Shown: piece by piece, positions 1-6,961 of the stretch
Numbering within the stretch: position 1 is the stretch's first letter
Layout: every line of letters starts with the position of its first letter
Assembly: GCA_964469555.1 (NCBI GenBank)
Contig: CAYYAQ010000113.1
Coordinates: 1-17,006, forward strand
DNA length: 17,006 nt
Direction of reading: 5' to 3'
From: CAYYAQ01 sp964469555
GTDB lineage: Bacteria; Planctomycetota; UBA1135; UBA2386
Position numbers and translations under genes: made by a program
The notes under the pieces: model-generated
What the model was told of the DNA's origin: nothing
Seen by the model: the letters and a program-made list of their open reading frames with translations, nothing else
Database searches by the model: none

Positions 1-1
1 C

Positions 2-502
2 GGCCCGGTCTGCAAGTCGATCCACGAGCTCATCGCCGACGAGGTCGCTAAGGACGACAAGAAGCTCTTCAGCACCAGGACCTGGAAGGGCAGCCTCGAG
101 AACGGGAGAGGGTATCAGTGGCCCTTGCGGAGGCTGGTCGAGGAGCGGCGCGAGAACCTGTTGTCACACGCGGCGTTGCTGGGACCGTGGCCGGAGCTTT
201 CCGACGTGAAGCACGAGAAGTCGGAGAATGGCGTGATGGTCCGAGCACGCGTCGGCGGCAAGGCGGCGGTGTCCAAGGTTCTCCTGCACTTCCGAGCGGG
301 GAAGAACCCGATCTACAAGGTGATCGGCATGCATGACGACGGGAAACACGGCGACGGCGCCGCGGGCGATGGAGTCTTCGGGGCCTCGATTGCGCCGGTT
401 GTTTCCAAACGCCCGACGACCTTCTACGTAGAGGCCCGCGCGGACACCGGGACGGCGTTCCACCCTGAACACGCCGAGGCGAAGCCTCTTTCCGTCCGCT
501 GA
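2..502 (+). CDS. CotH-like secreted protein, C-terminal part (5' end outside window)
   Basis: The reading frame is open from the window edge to TGA at 500-502 and gives 166 residues, so the start lies upstream. The first part, with LFSTRTWKGSLENG and then PLRRLVEERRENLLSHAAL, resembles the end of the CotH kinase-like domain, where a final helix carries the Rr.yLl.H pattern. The remainder is a beta-rich tail with HDDGKHGDGAAGDGVFGA followed by TTFYVEARAD. This M.DDG..gDg.aGDG.yga signature is common in planctomycete CotH/lamin-tail surface proteins. CotH proteins phosphorylate other proteins in spore formers; whether this one is an active kinase cannot be judged because the catalytic part is missing. 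Assignment is from motif memory, not a search. Confidence 0.72.
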   Translation, partial: GPVCKSIHELIADEVAKDDKKLFSTRTWKGSLENGRGYQWPLRRLVEERRENLLSHAALLGPWPELSDVKHEKSENGVMVRARVGGKAAVSKVLLHFRAGKNPIYKVIGMHDDGKHGDGAAGDGVFGASIAPVVSKRPTTFYVEARADTGTAFHPEHAEAKPLSVR

Positions 503-512
503 ATCTTTCGAC

Positions 513-529
513 TTTGTGCCAGGCACAAA
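513..529. repeat. 17-bp perfect palindrome TTTGTGCCAGGCACAAA
   Basis: The arms TTTGTGCC and GGCACAAA are exactly complementary around a central A. The element sits in the 63-base gap between the CotH-like stop and the radical SAM start, just upstream of a -10-like hexamer. There is no T-run on either side, so it does not look like an intrinsic terminator. It could be an operator for a dimeric regulator or one copy of a dispersed palindromic repeat. I found no second copy in this window. Confidence 0.6.
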
Positions 530-549
530 ATCGAGAGAATCGGCTCCCG

Positions 550-555
550 TATACT
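550..555 (+). promoter_or_regulatory. -10-like TATACT upstream of the radical SAM gene
   Basis: TATACT ends 10 bases before the ATG at 566. No Shine-Dalgarno sequence lies between, and no good -35 is visible at the usual distance. A transcript starting 6-7 bases after the hexamer would have almost no leader. Confidence 0.42.
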
Positions 556-565
556 CCTGCTTCGC

Positions 566-1882
566 ATGACTGCCGAACCCGCAGAACCGATCGACGAGAC
601 CAAGGTAGGCAACTACTTCGTCGCGAACTATCCGCCGTTCTCGTTCTGGCGGACGGACCAGATCCCTCTGGTGGCGGATCGGCTGGATCAGGAACCTGCG
701 GACGATGTCCCGTTCGGGCTCTACGTGCACATCCCGTTCTGCCGCAAGCGGTGCGACTTCTGCTACTTCCGTGTCTACACCGACAACGACGCCGAGCGCG
801 TGCGGCGTTACGTCGACGCCGTGATCGCCGAGACGGCGATGTACGCCGAACGAGCACTCATCCGCGGGCGCAAGCCGACGTTTGTCTACTTCGGCGGCGG
901 CACGCCGTCGTATCTATCCGTCGATCGGCTGCAGTACCTGTTCGAAGGACTGCAACGCAGCATCTCCTGGGACTCTGTCGAGGAGGTCACGTTCGAGTGC
1001 GAACCGGGCACGCTTCAAGAGAAGAAGATCCACGCGCTTCGCGACCTCGGCGTGACGCGCCTGAGTCTCGGCGTCGAGAACTTCAACCCGGATATCCTCG
1101 AGCTGAACAATCGCGCGCACCGCGCCAAAGAGATCGACGCCGCCTACGATTGCGCGAGGCAAGTCGGCTTCCCGCAGATCAACGTCGATCTGATCGCTGG
1201 AATGGTGGGTGAGACGGATGAGAACTGGCAGGACTGCATCCGCAAGATCCGCGAGCGAGCCCCCGAGAGCATCACCATCTACCAGATGGAGATTCCGTAC
1301 AACACGACGATCTACCGCCGCATGAAGGACGGCGGAGAAGAGGTCGCGCCGGTCGCCGATTGGGACACCAAGCGCCGCTGGGTCGATGAGGCGTTCCGAG
1401 AACTCGCCGCCGACGGCTACACGATCGGGAGCGCCTACACCGCCAAGAAGGACGACGCCCAGTTCCTGTACCGAGACGGGCTCTGGTACGGGGCGGACAT
1501 GCTCGGTATCGGCGTGGCGTCGTTCTCGCATCTCTCGGGAGTGCACTTCCAAAACCGACACGACCTCGAGCCCTACCTCCAAGGCGTCGAGTCCGGCGAG
1601 TTGCCGATCCATCGCGCGCTCGAAATCGACGACGATCAGAAGCTGATCCGCGAGTTCATCCTGCAACTCAAGTTTGGCGAAGTGGGCACGGGCTATTTTC
1701 AGGACAAGTTCGGCGTCGATGTTCGCGAGCGGTTCGCCGCGCCCCTCCGCAAACACGCGGAGGACGGATTTCTGTCGGTTTCCGGAGATCGCATCATTCT
1801 GAGCCGCACCGGCCTGCTGCAGGTGGACCGCCTGCTCTACGACTTCTTCCTCGACGAACACCGCGGCGCACGCTACGCGTGA
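566..1882 (+). CDS. HemN/HemW-like radical SAM protein (not a canonical HemW)
   Basis: This is a 438-residue protein. YVHIPFC opens the radical SAM cluster motif, with Cys59, Cys63 and Cys66 in CxxxCxxC spacing, and GGGTPS follows at 110-115 as in the SAM-binding region of the HemN family. The C-terminal part carries the HemN_C-like stretch LGIGVASFSHL and, later, the family's winged-helix-like end. The HNxxYW haem-binding motif of HemW is not present: the equivalent place reads YRDGLWYGAD. Members of this superfamily include coproporphyrinogen dehydrogenase, haem chaperones, anaerobilin synthases and cyclopropanating enzymes, so the reaction cannot be fixed from sequence. The stop overlaps the start of a thioesterase gene, which suggests joint work on an acyl thioester. 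No Shine-Dalgarno sequence precedes the ATG. Confidence 0.88.
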   Translation: MTAEPAEPIDETKVGNYFVANYPPFSFWRTDQIPLVADRLDQEPADDVPFGLYVHIPFCRKRCDFCYFRVYTDNDAERVRRYVDAVIAETAMYAERALIRGRKPTFVYFGGGTPSYLSVDRLQYLFEGLQRSISWDSVEEVTFECEPGTLQEKKIHALRDLGVTRLSLGVENFNPDILELNNRAHRAKEIDAAYDCARQVGFPQINVDLIAGMVGETDENWQDCIRKIRERAPESITIYQMEIPYNTTIYRRMKDGGEEVAPVADWDTKRRWVDEAFRELAADGYTIGSAYTAKKDDAQFLYRDGLWYGADMLGIGVASFSHLSGVHFQNRHDLEPYLQGVESGELPIHRALEIDDDQKLIREFILQLKFGEVGTGYFQDKFGVDVRERFAAPLRKHAEDGFLSVSGDRIILSRTGLLQVDRLLYDFFLDEHRGARYA

Positions 1883-2319
1883 GTCTCATGGCCTACGAGT
1901 TCAAGACCCAGCGCATCGTCGAGTTCGCCGAGACCGACATGGCCGGGATCCTCCACTTCTCCAACTACTTCCGCTACATGGAAGCGGCGGAGCACGCGTT
2001 CTTCCGTTCCCTCGGCCTCAGTGTCCACTCAGGCGCGGACTCGGGCGCCTGCGGTGCGGCGCGGCTCGAAGCCGAGTGCTCGTTTCGACGTCCGCTGTGC
2101 TACGAGGACGTGGTCGATCTCCACTTGCTCGTGAAAGAGAAGAGGACGCGATCGATCGCCTACCAGGTCGTGTTCCGCAAGGACGACGAGGAGGTCGCCA
2201 GGGGCTCGATGGCGGTCGTGTTCGTTTCGAAGGTGAAGGGCGACGGTTCTCTCGAGGCCGTGCCGATACCGCCGGAGGCAGATGCGCTGATCGAAGTCGC
2301 CCCTGCGGAGTTGCTCTAG
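1879..2319 (+). CDS. 4HBT-type hotdog acyl-CoA thioesterase
   Basis: This 146-residue hotdog-fold protein carries the 4-hydroxybenzoyl-CoA thioesterase signature: VEFAETDMAGILHFSNYF followed by RYMEAAEHAFF. The Asp of ETDMAG is the expected catalytic residue. It would hydrolyse an acyl-CoA or acyl-carrier thioester in the cytoplasm; the substrate is unknown. The GTG at 1879 overlaps the preceding TGA in a GTGA arrangement, typical of translational coupling. An ATG at 1888 is an equally credible start; it would give 143 residues and place the catalytic Asp at position 17. The TAG at 2317-2319 lies 9 bases from the stop of the convergent propeller gene. The tight pairing with the radical SAM gene makes a two-gene operon. 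Confidence 0.87.
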   Translation: MSLMAYEFKTQRIVEFAETDMAGILHFSNYFRYMEAAEHAFFRSLGLSVHSGADSGACGAARLEAECSFRRPLCYEDVVDLHLLVKEKRTRSIAYQVVFRKDDEEVARGSMAVVFVSKVKGDGSLEAVPIPPEADALIEVAPAELL

Positions 2320-2328
2320 TCGAACCGT

Positions 2329-3621
2329 CTACTGATCGGTCTTCACGTCGTAGCAGAGCAGGACGCCTTGGTCGCGGATGTAGAGGCGACCACCGAACAC
2401 GACCGGGTGCGCCCACGCCGGAGCCTCCGAGCGGTCGGGCTGGCTGAAGCGCCCCTTTTCCTTGTAGCCATCAGGGGTCGCTTCGATGAGCGCGATGTTG
2501 CCGGTTCGCTCACCGCGGACGATGAAGTGCCCATCTGCGTACGCGATTGAGCCCTTGCCCACGCTGAGTTTCTCCCATTTCACCTTGCCGGTCGAGAGTT
2601 CGATGCACTTCAGGTTGCGTCGACCGAGACCGTAAACGTGGTCGCCGACGATGATGACGCCGCCGTGATGGCTCTGCATCTGCTTCCCGGCGTAGATCTC
2701 CTCGACGCCGAACTTTCCGCCCCTCGCGGTCACGCGGAACGCGTTGCAGCCGACCTTGTACGCTGAACTCACGAAGATGAGCCCCTCGTGGTGGACTGGT
2801 CCGCTGCAGACGGCCGTCTTTCCGGGTCGGTCTCCACGCCACAAGAGCTTGCCGTCCTTCGCTGCGATTCCGGCGACGCTGCGTCCGGTGAACGCCAGGT
2901 ACTGCTCTACACCCCCGATCTCTACCGGGACGAGCGAGCAGTAGCCGGCCCGATCCCTCAGCTCCTCGCAACGCCACACGACCTTGCCGGTCGTCTTCTC
3001 CAACGCCAGGACCGTGCCCCCGCGACCCCCTGGGGTGCAGACTAGGTGGTCTCCGTCGAGGAGCGGTGATTCCGAGAATCCCCAACCTGACATCATGCGA
3101 CCGCCGAAGTCCTTCGGGAGGCTCTTGAGCCACTTCACATCGCCCGTCGTCACCTCCGCGCAGATGAGGGCCCCGTCCTGGCCCAGGCCGAACACGAGCT
3201 TTCCATCGGTCGAGGGCGTCGACCTGGGACCAGCGTTGCGGGTGCCGCCGGGCTTCCCCACGCGCGCCGACCAGAGGACGTTGCCGGTCTTGGCGTCGAG
3301 GGCGAACATCCGCGCGGCACCGTCTCGGTCACCCATCGTGAAGATGCGGTCGCCGGCAAACGAGACGCTGGAGAAACCCGCGCCCAGTCCCTTCTTCTTC
3401 CAAACGAGAGTGGGACCGCCTTTGGGCCACTTCCGCAGCAGGCCCGTATCCGAGGATCGACCATCCCGCAGCGGACCACGCCACTGGTTCCAGCCGAGAC
3501 GCGGCTCCTGTGGTGCTGCCTTCCCGACGACCTGTTCCTTCTCCTGCGCGGCGAGCGTTGCCAGTGAGGCGAACAGAGCGGCGCTGACCGCTCCCAGGAG
3601 GGGAGTCGCGAGGAGCTTCAT
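2329..3621 (-). CDS. Exported PQQ-like beta-propeller protein
   Basis: The 430-residue product starts with a Sec signal peptide (hydrophobic residues about 4-24, likely cleavage after LAA near residue 25). The mature protein opens with WNQWRGPLRDGRS, the usual start of planctomycete PQQ-like proteins. It then repeats blade endings of the form D..TG.v.W: LDAKTGNVLW, VTTGDVKW, LEKTTGKVVW, AAKDGKLLW and LSTGKVKWEK. This is a single BamB/quinoprotein-like propeller in the periplasm. No catalytic or PQQ-binding residues can be confirmed, so an enzymatic role should not be assumed. The ATG has no Shine-Dalgarno sequence but has TATCCT seven bases upstream. The gene is separated from the minus-strand series above it by an intrinsic terminator, so it is probably its own transcription unit. 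Confidence 0.9.
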   Translation of the reverse strand: MKLLATPLLGAVSAALFASLATLAAQEKEQVVGKAAPQEPRLGWNQWRGPLRDGRSSDTGLLRKWPKGGPTLVWKKKGLGAGFSSVSFAGDRIFTMGDRDGAARMFALDAKTGNVLWSARVGKPGGTRNAGPRSTPSTDGKLVFGLGQDGALICAEVTTGDVKWLKSLPKDFGGRMMSGWGFSESPLLDGDHLVCTPGGRGGTVLALEKTTGKVVWRCEELRDRAGYCSLVPVEIGGVEQYLAFTGRSVAGIAAKDGKLLWRGDRPGKTAVCSGPVHHEGLIFVSSAYKVGCNAFRVTARGGKFGVEEIYAGKQMQSHHGGVIIVGDHVYGLGRRNLKCIELSTGKVKWEKLSVGKGSIAYADGHFIVRGERTGNIALIEATPDGYKEKGRFSQPDRSEAPAWAHPVVFGGRLYIRDQGVLLCYDVKTDQ

Positions 3622-3628
3622 GACCCGG

Positions 3629-3634
3629 AGGATA
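3629..3634 (-). promoter_or_regulatory. -10-like TATCCT upstream of the propeller gene
   Basis: On the minus strand TATCCT is followed by seven bases and then the ATG at 3621. No Shine-Dalgarno sequence fits in that space. This is the arrangement expected of a leaderless start. No clear -35 hexamer is visible. Confidence 0.42.
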
Positions 3635-3670
3635 GGCGACTGTCGGCGCTACCGCCCTGACCGAGCCCTT

Positions 3671-3705
3671 AAAAAGAGAGAGCGAGCACGAGGTTCGCTC
3701 TCTCT
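3671..3705 (-). terminator. Rho-independent terminator for the minus-strand series
   Basis: Read on the minus strand, AGAGAGAGCGA (3705-3695) pairs perfectly over 11 bp with TCGCTCTCTCT (3685-3675) around a nine-base loop, and T residues follow at 3675-3671. On the plus strand no T-run follows, so it is directional. It sits 40 bases after the last stop codon of the decayed gene and 50 bases before the start of the next minus-strand gene, which suits the end of an operon. Confidence 0.82.
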
Positions 3706-3744
3706 CAGCTCATGCCCGCCGAGGCGGACACGGCAGCTCATCAA

Positions 3745-4242
3745 CTACTGGTTGTAATTGATGATCGGGTTCGCGTAGTTGAAGTTGATCATCTACCCCG
3801 TGGTTAGGGTCTTGTTGTACGTGTAGACGCACTTCCGCCTGGCTGCGTCGTTGCTCTCGATGCCGAGTTCCGGCACCTTGGCCGAGGAAGCGGCCGAGAG
3901 CTTCACTGCCCCGGAAACGGTGTCGTTCCAGATTGTCTGGCACAACACCTCTGCGCCCAGGAATGCCGGGATGTAGGGAACCAACCCGTTCGGGAAGCCG
4001 AAGTAGTTGGCAGGCGTGTTGCCGTAGGCGCTGGCTGTCATCGGGAAGAGCAGCAGAGCTGGCGTTGCGGCCAGGTAGAGCTTTTCACAACCGGATCCGA
4101 ACGGGATGCCGGAGTTGACGACTGCGAAGTCGACAGCGTTGATGCACGGACCGTTCGGGCCGACGTTGTACGTGTAGTTGTAGACACGCAGCTTGTTCTT
4201 GAACCAAGCCGTCGGGCATCCGGTAATAATGCGTCGATATGT
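3745..4242 (-). pseudogene. Decayed C-terminal remnant of a secreted planctomycete protein
   Basis: From a TGA at 4245-4243 the minus frame is open for 149 codons to TAG at 3795-3793, but there is no ATG, GTG or TTG until ATG at 4041, in the middle of recognisable sequence. The translation runs TAWFKNKLRVYNYTYN, VDFAVVNSGIPFGSGCEKLY, FPNGLVPYIPAFLGAEVLCQ and so on. It resembles the C-terminal beta-rich module (P.lP.l.Ga.l..Q) found at the end of many secreted planctomycete proteins. After the TAG the same frame continues as MINFNYANPIINYNQ to a second TAG at 3747-3745, so the first TAG may be a nonsense mutation. Its 5' part is missing: the stop of the double-propeller gene lies only 19 bases upstream. 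The terminator downstream suggests it was once the last gene of the operon. A short real gene starting at 4041 (82 aa) is a weaker alternative. Confidence 0.6.
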
Positions 4243-4261
4243 TCATGCTGCCAACGCTGGT

Positions 4262-6919
4262 TCATCGACGCTTCTCATCGTAGCCGAAGCAGTAGAGTGC
4301 GGTGCGCGTGCGGATGAAGATGCGGCCCTTCCCGAGGGCCGGTGTCGCGTGGCATTCTTCCGAGAGGTCGTTGATGGCGAGGGGAGTGAGGTCCCCGCCG
4401 GCCTTCAGGACGGAGACCATCCCGCCCTCGCTGACGAGGTAGACCTTGCCATCGCCCGCCACCGGCGAGGCGTAGTAGTTGTCGATCGCGCCCTTCACCC
4501 GGCCTCGTTCGATCACCTCCCCGGTTCCAGGTCGCAGCCGCACGAGGATGCCGCCCTGATCGTTCAGGAGGTAGACGACGCCGCGGTACACGAGTGGAGA
4601 TGGCAGCTGTGGGACGCTGCGGTGATATGTCCACCGCACGCTCTTCTCCGTCATGTCGCCGCGTCCGCCGGCTCGTATCGCCAGCATGCCGTTCTTCGAG
4701 GCGAGCGCCGCGCGCAGGAACGCCCAGTCCTTGGCGTCGAGCTTGCCGTCGTCCGAGAGGTCGACGAAGCCGAAGAGCATCCGGCTGCCGCGGAAGCGCG
4801 GTATCTCATTCTTGGAGATGAGGCCGTCGTTGTCGGCGTCGTGCTCCGCGAGCGTCGGTTTGAATTCAGGCAGCTTGATCAGGCTGCCGGGCTGGTTCAT
4901 CGGCGAGCCGTACCCGTTGATGTAGATCGTCCCCTCGTGCAGCACTGGCGTGGACTTCATCTCGAAAGAGAGACCGTGCACCCACCAGACTTTCTCGCCA
5001 GTGCGCGTGTCGTATGCATCGAGAAGGAAGGACCCCGGGAGAATCAGCTGCGGGTTGCCCTTCTCGGGTCGGTAGATGATCGGTGTGCAGTGGCCACTCT
5101 TTGCCTCGGGCCGGTCGACCTTGAAGACTTGCTTGCCGTCGACCTTGCGGACGGCGAGGAGGAACGATCCCCTGGTCTGGTCGCACGCGAGGAACACGCG
5201 GTCCTCGAGCAGCACAGGGGACGCGCCCATCCCGTACTCGTTGTTGAATGGACCGAGCGGGAACTCCCACAGCTTCTTCCCCGCGTGATCGTAGGCGATC
5301 ATCCCGAAGTCCTCGAAGAACACGACGACGGTGTCGTCGTCCACCGCTGGCGTCGGCGACGCCGCGTTGTTGCGTCTGTCGTACTTCGCGGTCCGGGGTC
5401 TCTTGGCCTCGCGTCGCCAGGTGATCTTCCCCGTCGCCCGGTCTAGGCAGTACGTGAAGAGCTTCTCGCCTTCGAATGCCGTGAGGAAGACGTGCGCTGC
5501 GGACAGCACCGGGGAGGAGTGACCAGGCGGCAGCGTCGTCTTCCAGACGACGTTTCTCTTCGGCCCGAATTCGACCGGGAGATTCTCCGACTCGACGATG
5601 CCGGTCCCGTTCGGGCCGCGGAAACGGGACCAGCCGGACACCGCACTCTCTTGCTGCGCGGCAGCGGCTTCCTCGATCCGGTACAGGTGGGTCTTCGTCC
5701 GCAGGATGAACGCGTCCCCGGTGACTGCGGTCGACGCCATGAACCCGGCGTCCAATGTGTTCTCGGCGAGTTTCTTGAACTCCCTACCCGGCGCGATGAC
5801 TACGGAGGCCCCCTCGCGGTCGAAGAAGTAGATGCGGCCACCGGCGTAGACGGGCGAGGCGCAGTGGCTCGCGTCGAGGCGTTCCCGCCAGACGCGCTCA
5901 CCGGTCGCGGCCTCGAGGCACGTCACCATGCCCTCGTCGCTGACCATGTAGATCAGGCCGTCGACGAGGAGTGCCGATGCCATCTTTGGCACGCTGCGGC
6001 GGTAGGACCACACGATGTTCGAGTCGGTGACGTCGCCTTCGCCCTCGAGGCGGACGCCGAGGAGGCGGGCGCTCATGAATCCGGTGTTGATGAACACGAG
6101 GCCGGCGTCCGCCATCGGTCGGCTCGACATCGAGAACCCCGTGTGGCGCACCATCCACAGTTCCTTGCCGGTCTCGGGGTCGTAGGCGTTTGTCGCCCGC
6201 GAACCCGTGCTGATCAGTCGGTCCTTGCCGTCGACCTCGACGACGATCGGCGTCCCGTACGCCTTGCGCAGGTCGCCGCGCAGGCGGAGGAGGTCGACGG
6301 AGCGCTTCTGTGTCCAGCGGGTCTTGCCCGTCTTCTTGTCGAGGGCGATCACGTACTGCACGTCGCCGCCGTCGACGTTGAAGATCAGCAGGTCGCGCCA
6401 GAGGATCGGGGACGAACCCGGCCCCTGCTTCATGTGGTCACAGTTCAGGTCGCGGCGCTGCCAGATTGTCTTTCCGGTCGCGGTGTCGAGGCACGCCGTG
6501 CCGTAGGTGCCGAAGTGTACGTAGACCCGACCCCTCTCGATCGTCGGCGATGGCGACGCGTAGCTGTTGAGGGGGCTCCTCGGCTCGGGGTTGTCGTTCT
6601 CGAACAGCACGCGGTCGACGACCTTCTTGCCGGACTTCGCGTCGATGGCGATGACCGACATGGTGTGGCCGTCGCGCGGCGCCGTCGTCATCCATATCCG
6701 GTCGCCGAAAACGACGGGTGACGACCAGCCCATTCCCGGAATCGCCGTCTTCCACGTGACGTTCTTCGTCTCGCTCCACTCAAGCGGAACCTTCGCGTTC
6801 GGTGCGCGCCCGTGCTGTGTCGGGCCGCGGTACTCGGGCCAGTTCCCGTTCTGGGAACAGGCGATCGAAGTCAGGAGAACACCTGTGACGACGGGAGCGA
6901 GAAGCCTCGAGTGCATCAT
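4262..6919 (-). CDS. Exported double PQQ-like beta-propeller with an embedded EF-hand pair
   Basis: The 885-residue protein has an N-terminal export signal ending in TSIAC; Cys21 could be a lipoprotein attachment site, but the lipobox has Ser at -3 and is imperfect. It contains two propellers in tandem. The first opens with WPEYRGPTQHGR (27-38) and ends near 415. The second opens with WSRFRGPNGTG (430-440) and runs to the C-terminus. Blade endings such as DAKSGKKV, DTATGKTIW, DPETGKELW and DTRTGEKVWW recur. In the second propeller a pair of EF-hand loops is inserted: Asp694, Asp696, Asp698, Gly699, Ile701, Glu705, and Asp720, Ser722, Asp724, Gly725, Leu727, Asp731. Calcium binding is therefore likely; the propeller's substrate or partner is unknown. 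Two ATGs stand in tandem at 6919 and 6916; TATGAT lies six bases upstream and there is no Shine-Dalgarno sequence. Confidence 0.9.
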   Translation of the reverse strand: MMHSRLLAPVVTGVLLTSIACSQNGNWPEYRGPTQHGRAPNAKVPLEWSETKNVTWKTAIPGMGWSSPVVFGDRIWMTTAPRDGHTMSVIAIDAKSGKKVVDRVLFENDNPEPRSPLNSYASPSPTIERGRVYVHFGTYGTACLDTATGKTIWQRRDLNCDHMKQGPGSSPILWRDLLIFNVDGGDVQYVIALDKKTGKTRWTQKRSVDLLRLRGDLRKAYGTPIVVEVDGKDRLISTGSRATNAYDPETGKELWMVRHTGFSMSSRPMADAGLVFINTGFMSARLLGVRLEGEGDVTDSNIVWSYRRSVPKMASALLVDGLIYMVSDEGMVTCLEAATGERVWRERLDASHCASPVYAGGRIYFFDREGASVVIAPGREFKKLAENTLDAGFMASTAVTGDAFILRTKTHLYRIEEAAAAQQESAVSGWSRFRGPNGTGIVESENLPVEFGPKRNVVWKTTLPPGHSSPVLSAAHVFLTAFEGEKLFTYCLDRATGKITWRREAKRPRTAKYDRRNNAASPTPAVDDDTVVVFFEDFGMIAYDHAGKKLWEFPLGPFNNEYGMGASPVLLEDRVFLACDQTRGSFLLAVRKVDGKQVFKVDRPEAKSGHCTPIIYRPEKGNPQLILPGSFLLDAYDTRTGEKVWWVHGLSFEMKSTPVLHEGTIYINGYGSPMNQPGSLIKLPEFKPTLAEHDADNDGLISKNEIPRFRGSRMLFGFVDLSDDGKLDAKDWAFLRAALASKNGMLAIRAGGRGDMTEKSVRWTYHRSVPQLPSPLVYRGVVYLLNDQGGILVRLRPGTGEVIERGRVKGAIDNYYASPVAGDGKVYLVSEGGMVSVLKAGGDLTPLAINDLSEECHATPALGKGRIFIRTRTALYCFGYDEKRR

Positions 6920-6925
6920 GGTGGC

Positions 6926-6931
6926 ATCATA
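6926..6931 (-). promoter_or_regulatory. -10-like TATGAT upstream of the double-propeller gene
   Basis: TATGAT on the minus strand is separated by six bases (GCCACC) from the tandem ATGs. The intergenic space to the upstream gene's stop is only 42 bases, so this would be an internal promoter giving a leaderless or nearly leaderless message. Confidence 0.42.
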
Positions 6932-6961
6932 TGGAGGAGTCGGGCGATCGGAGAGCGCGAC

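Noticed and set aside
914..1861. A 315-codon minus-strand open frame opposite the radical SAM gene
   Set aside because: It mirrors a well-supported coding frame and has no recognisable domain or start signal.
566..1882. Calling the radical SAM gene hemW or hemN
   Set aside because: The HNxxYW haem motif of HemW is absent, and the partner is a thioesterase rather than a haem gene, so the symbol would claim too much.
3741..3793. Interleaved short inverted repeats (TCAACTAC/GTAGTTGA and GATGATC/GATCATC) as a pseudoknot-like RNA
   Set aside because: They fall in the AT-rich, Asn-coding tail of the decayed gene, which explains the repeated triplets; the loops are long and the real terminator lies downstream.
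4193..6721. Long plus-strand open frames opposite the double-propeller gene (about 4193-5446 and 5492-6721)
   Set aside because: They are antisense to a strongly supported gene, rich in Arg, Ala, Val and Asp as expected from mirrored GC-rich codons, and show no motif.
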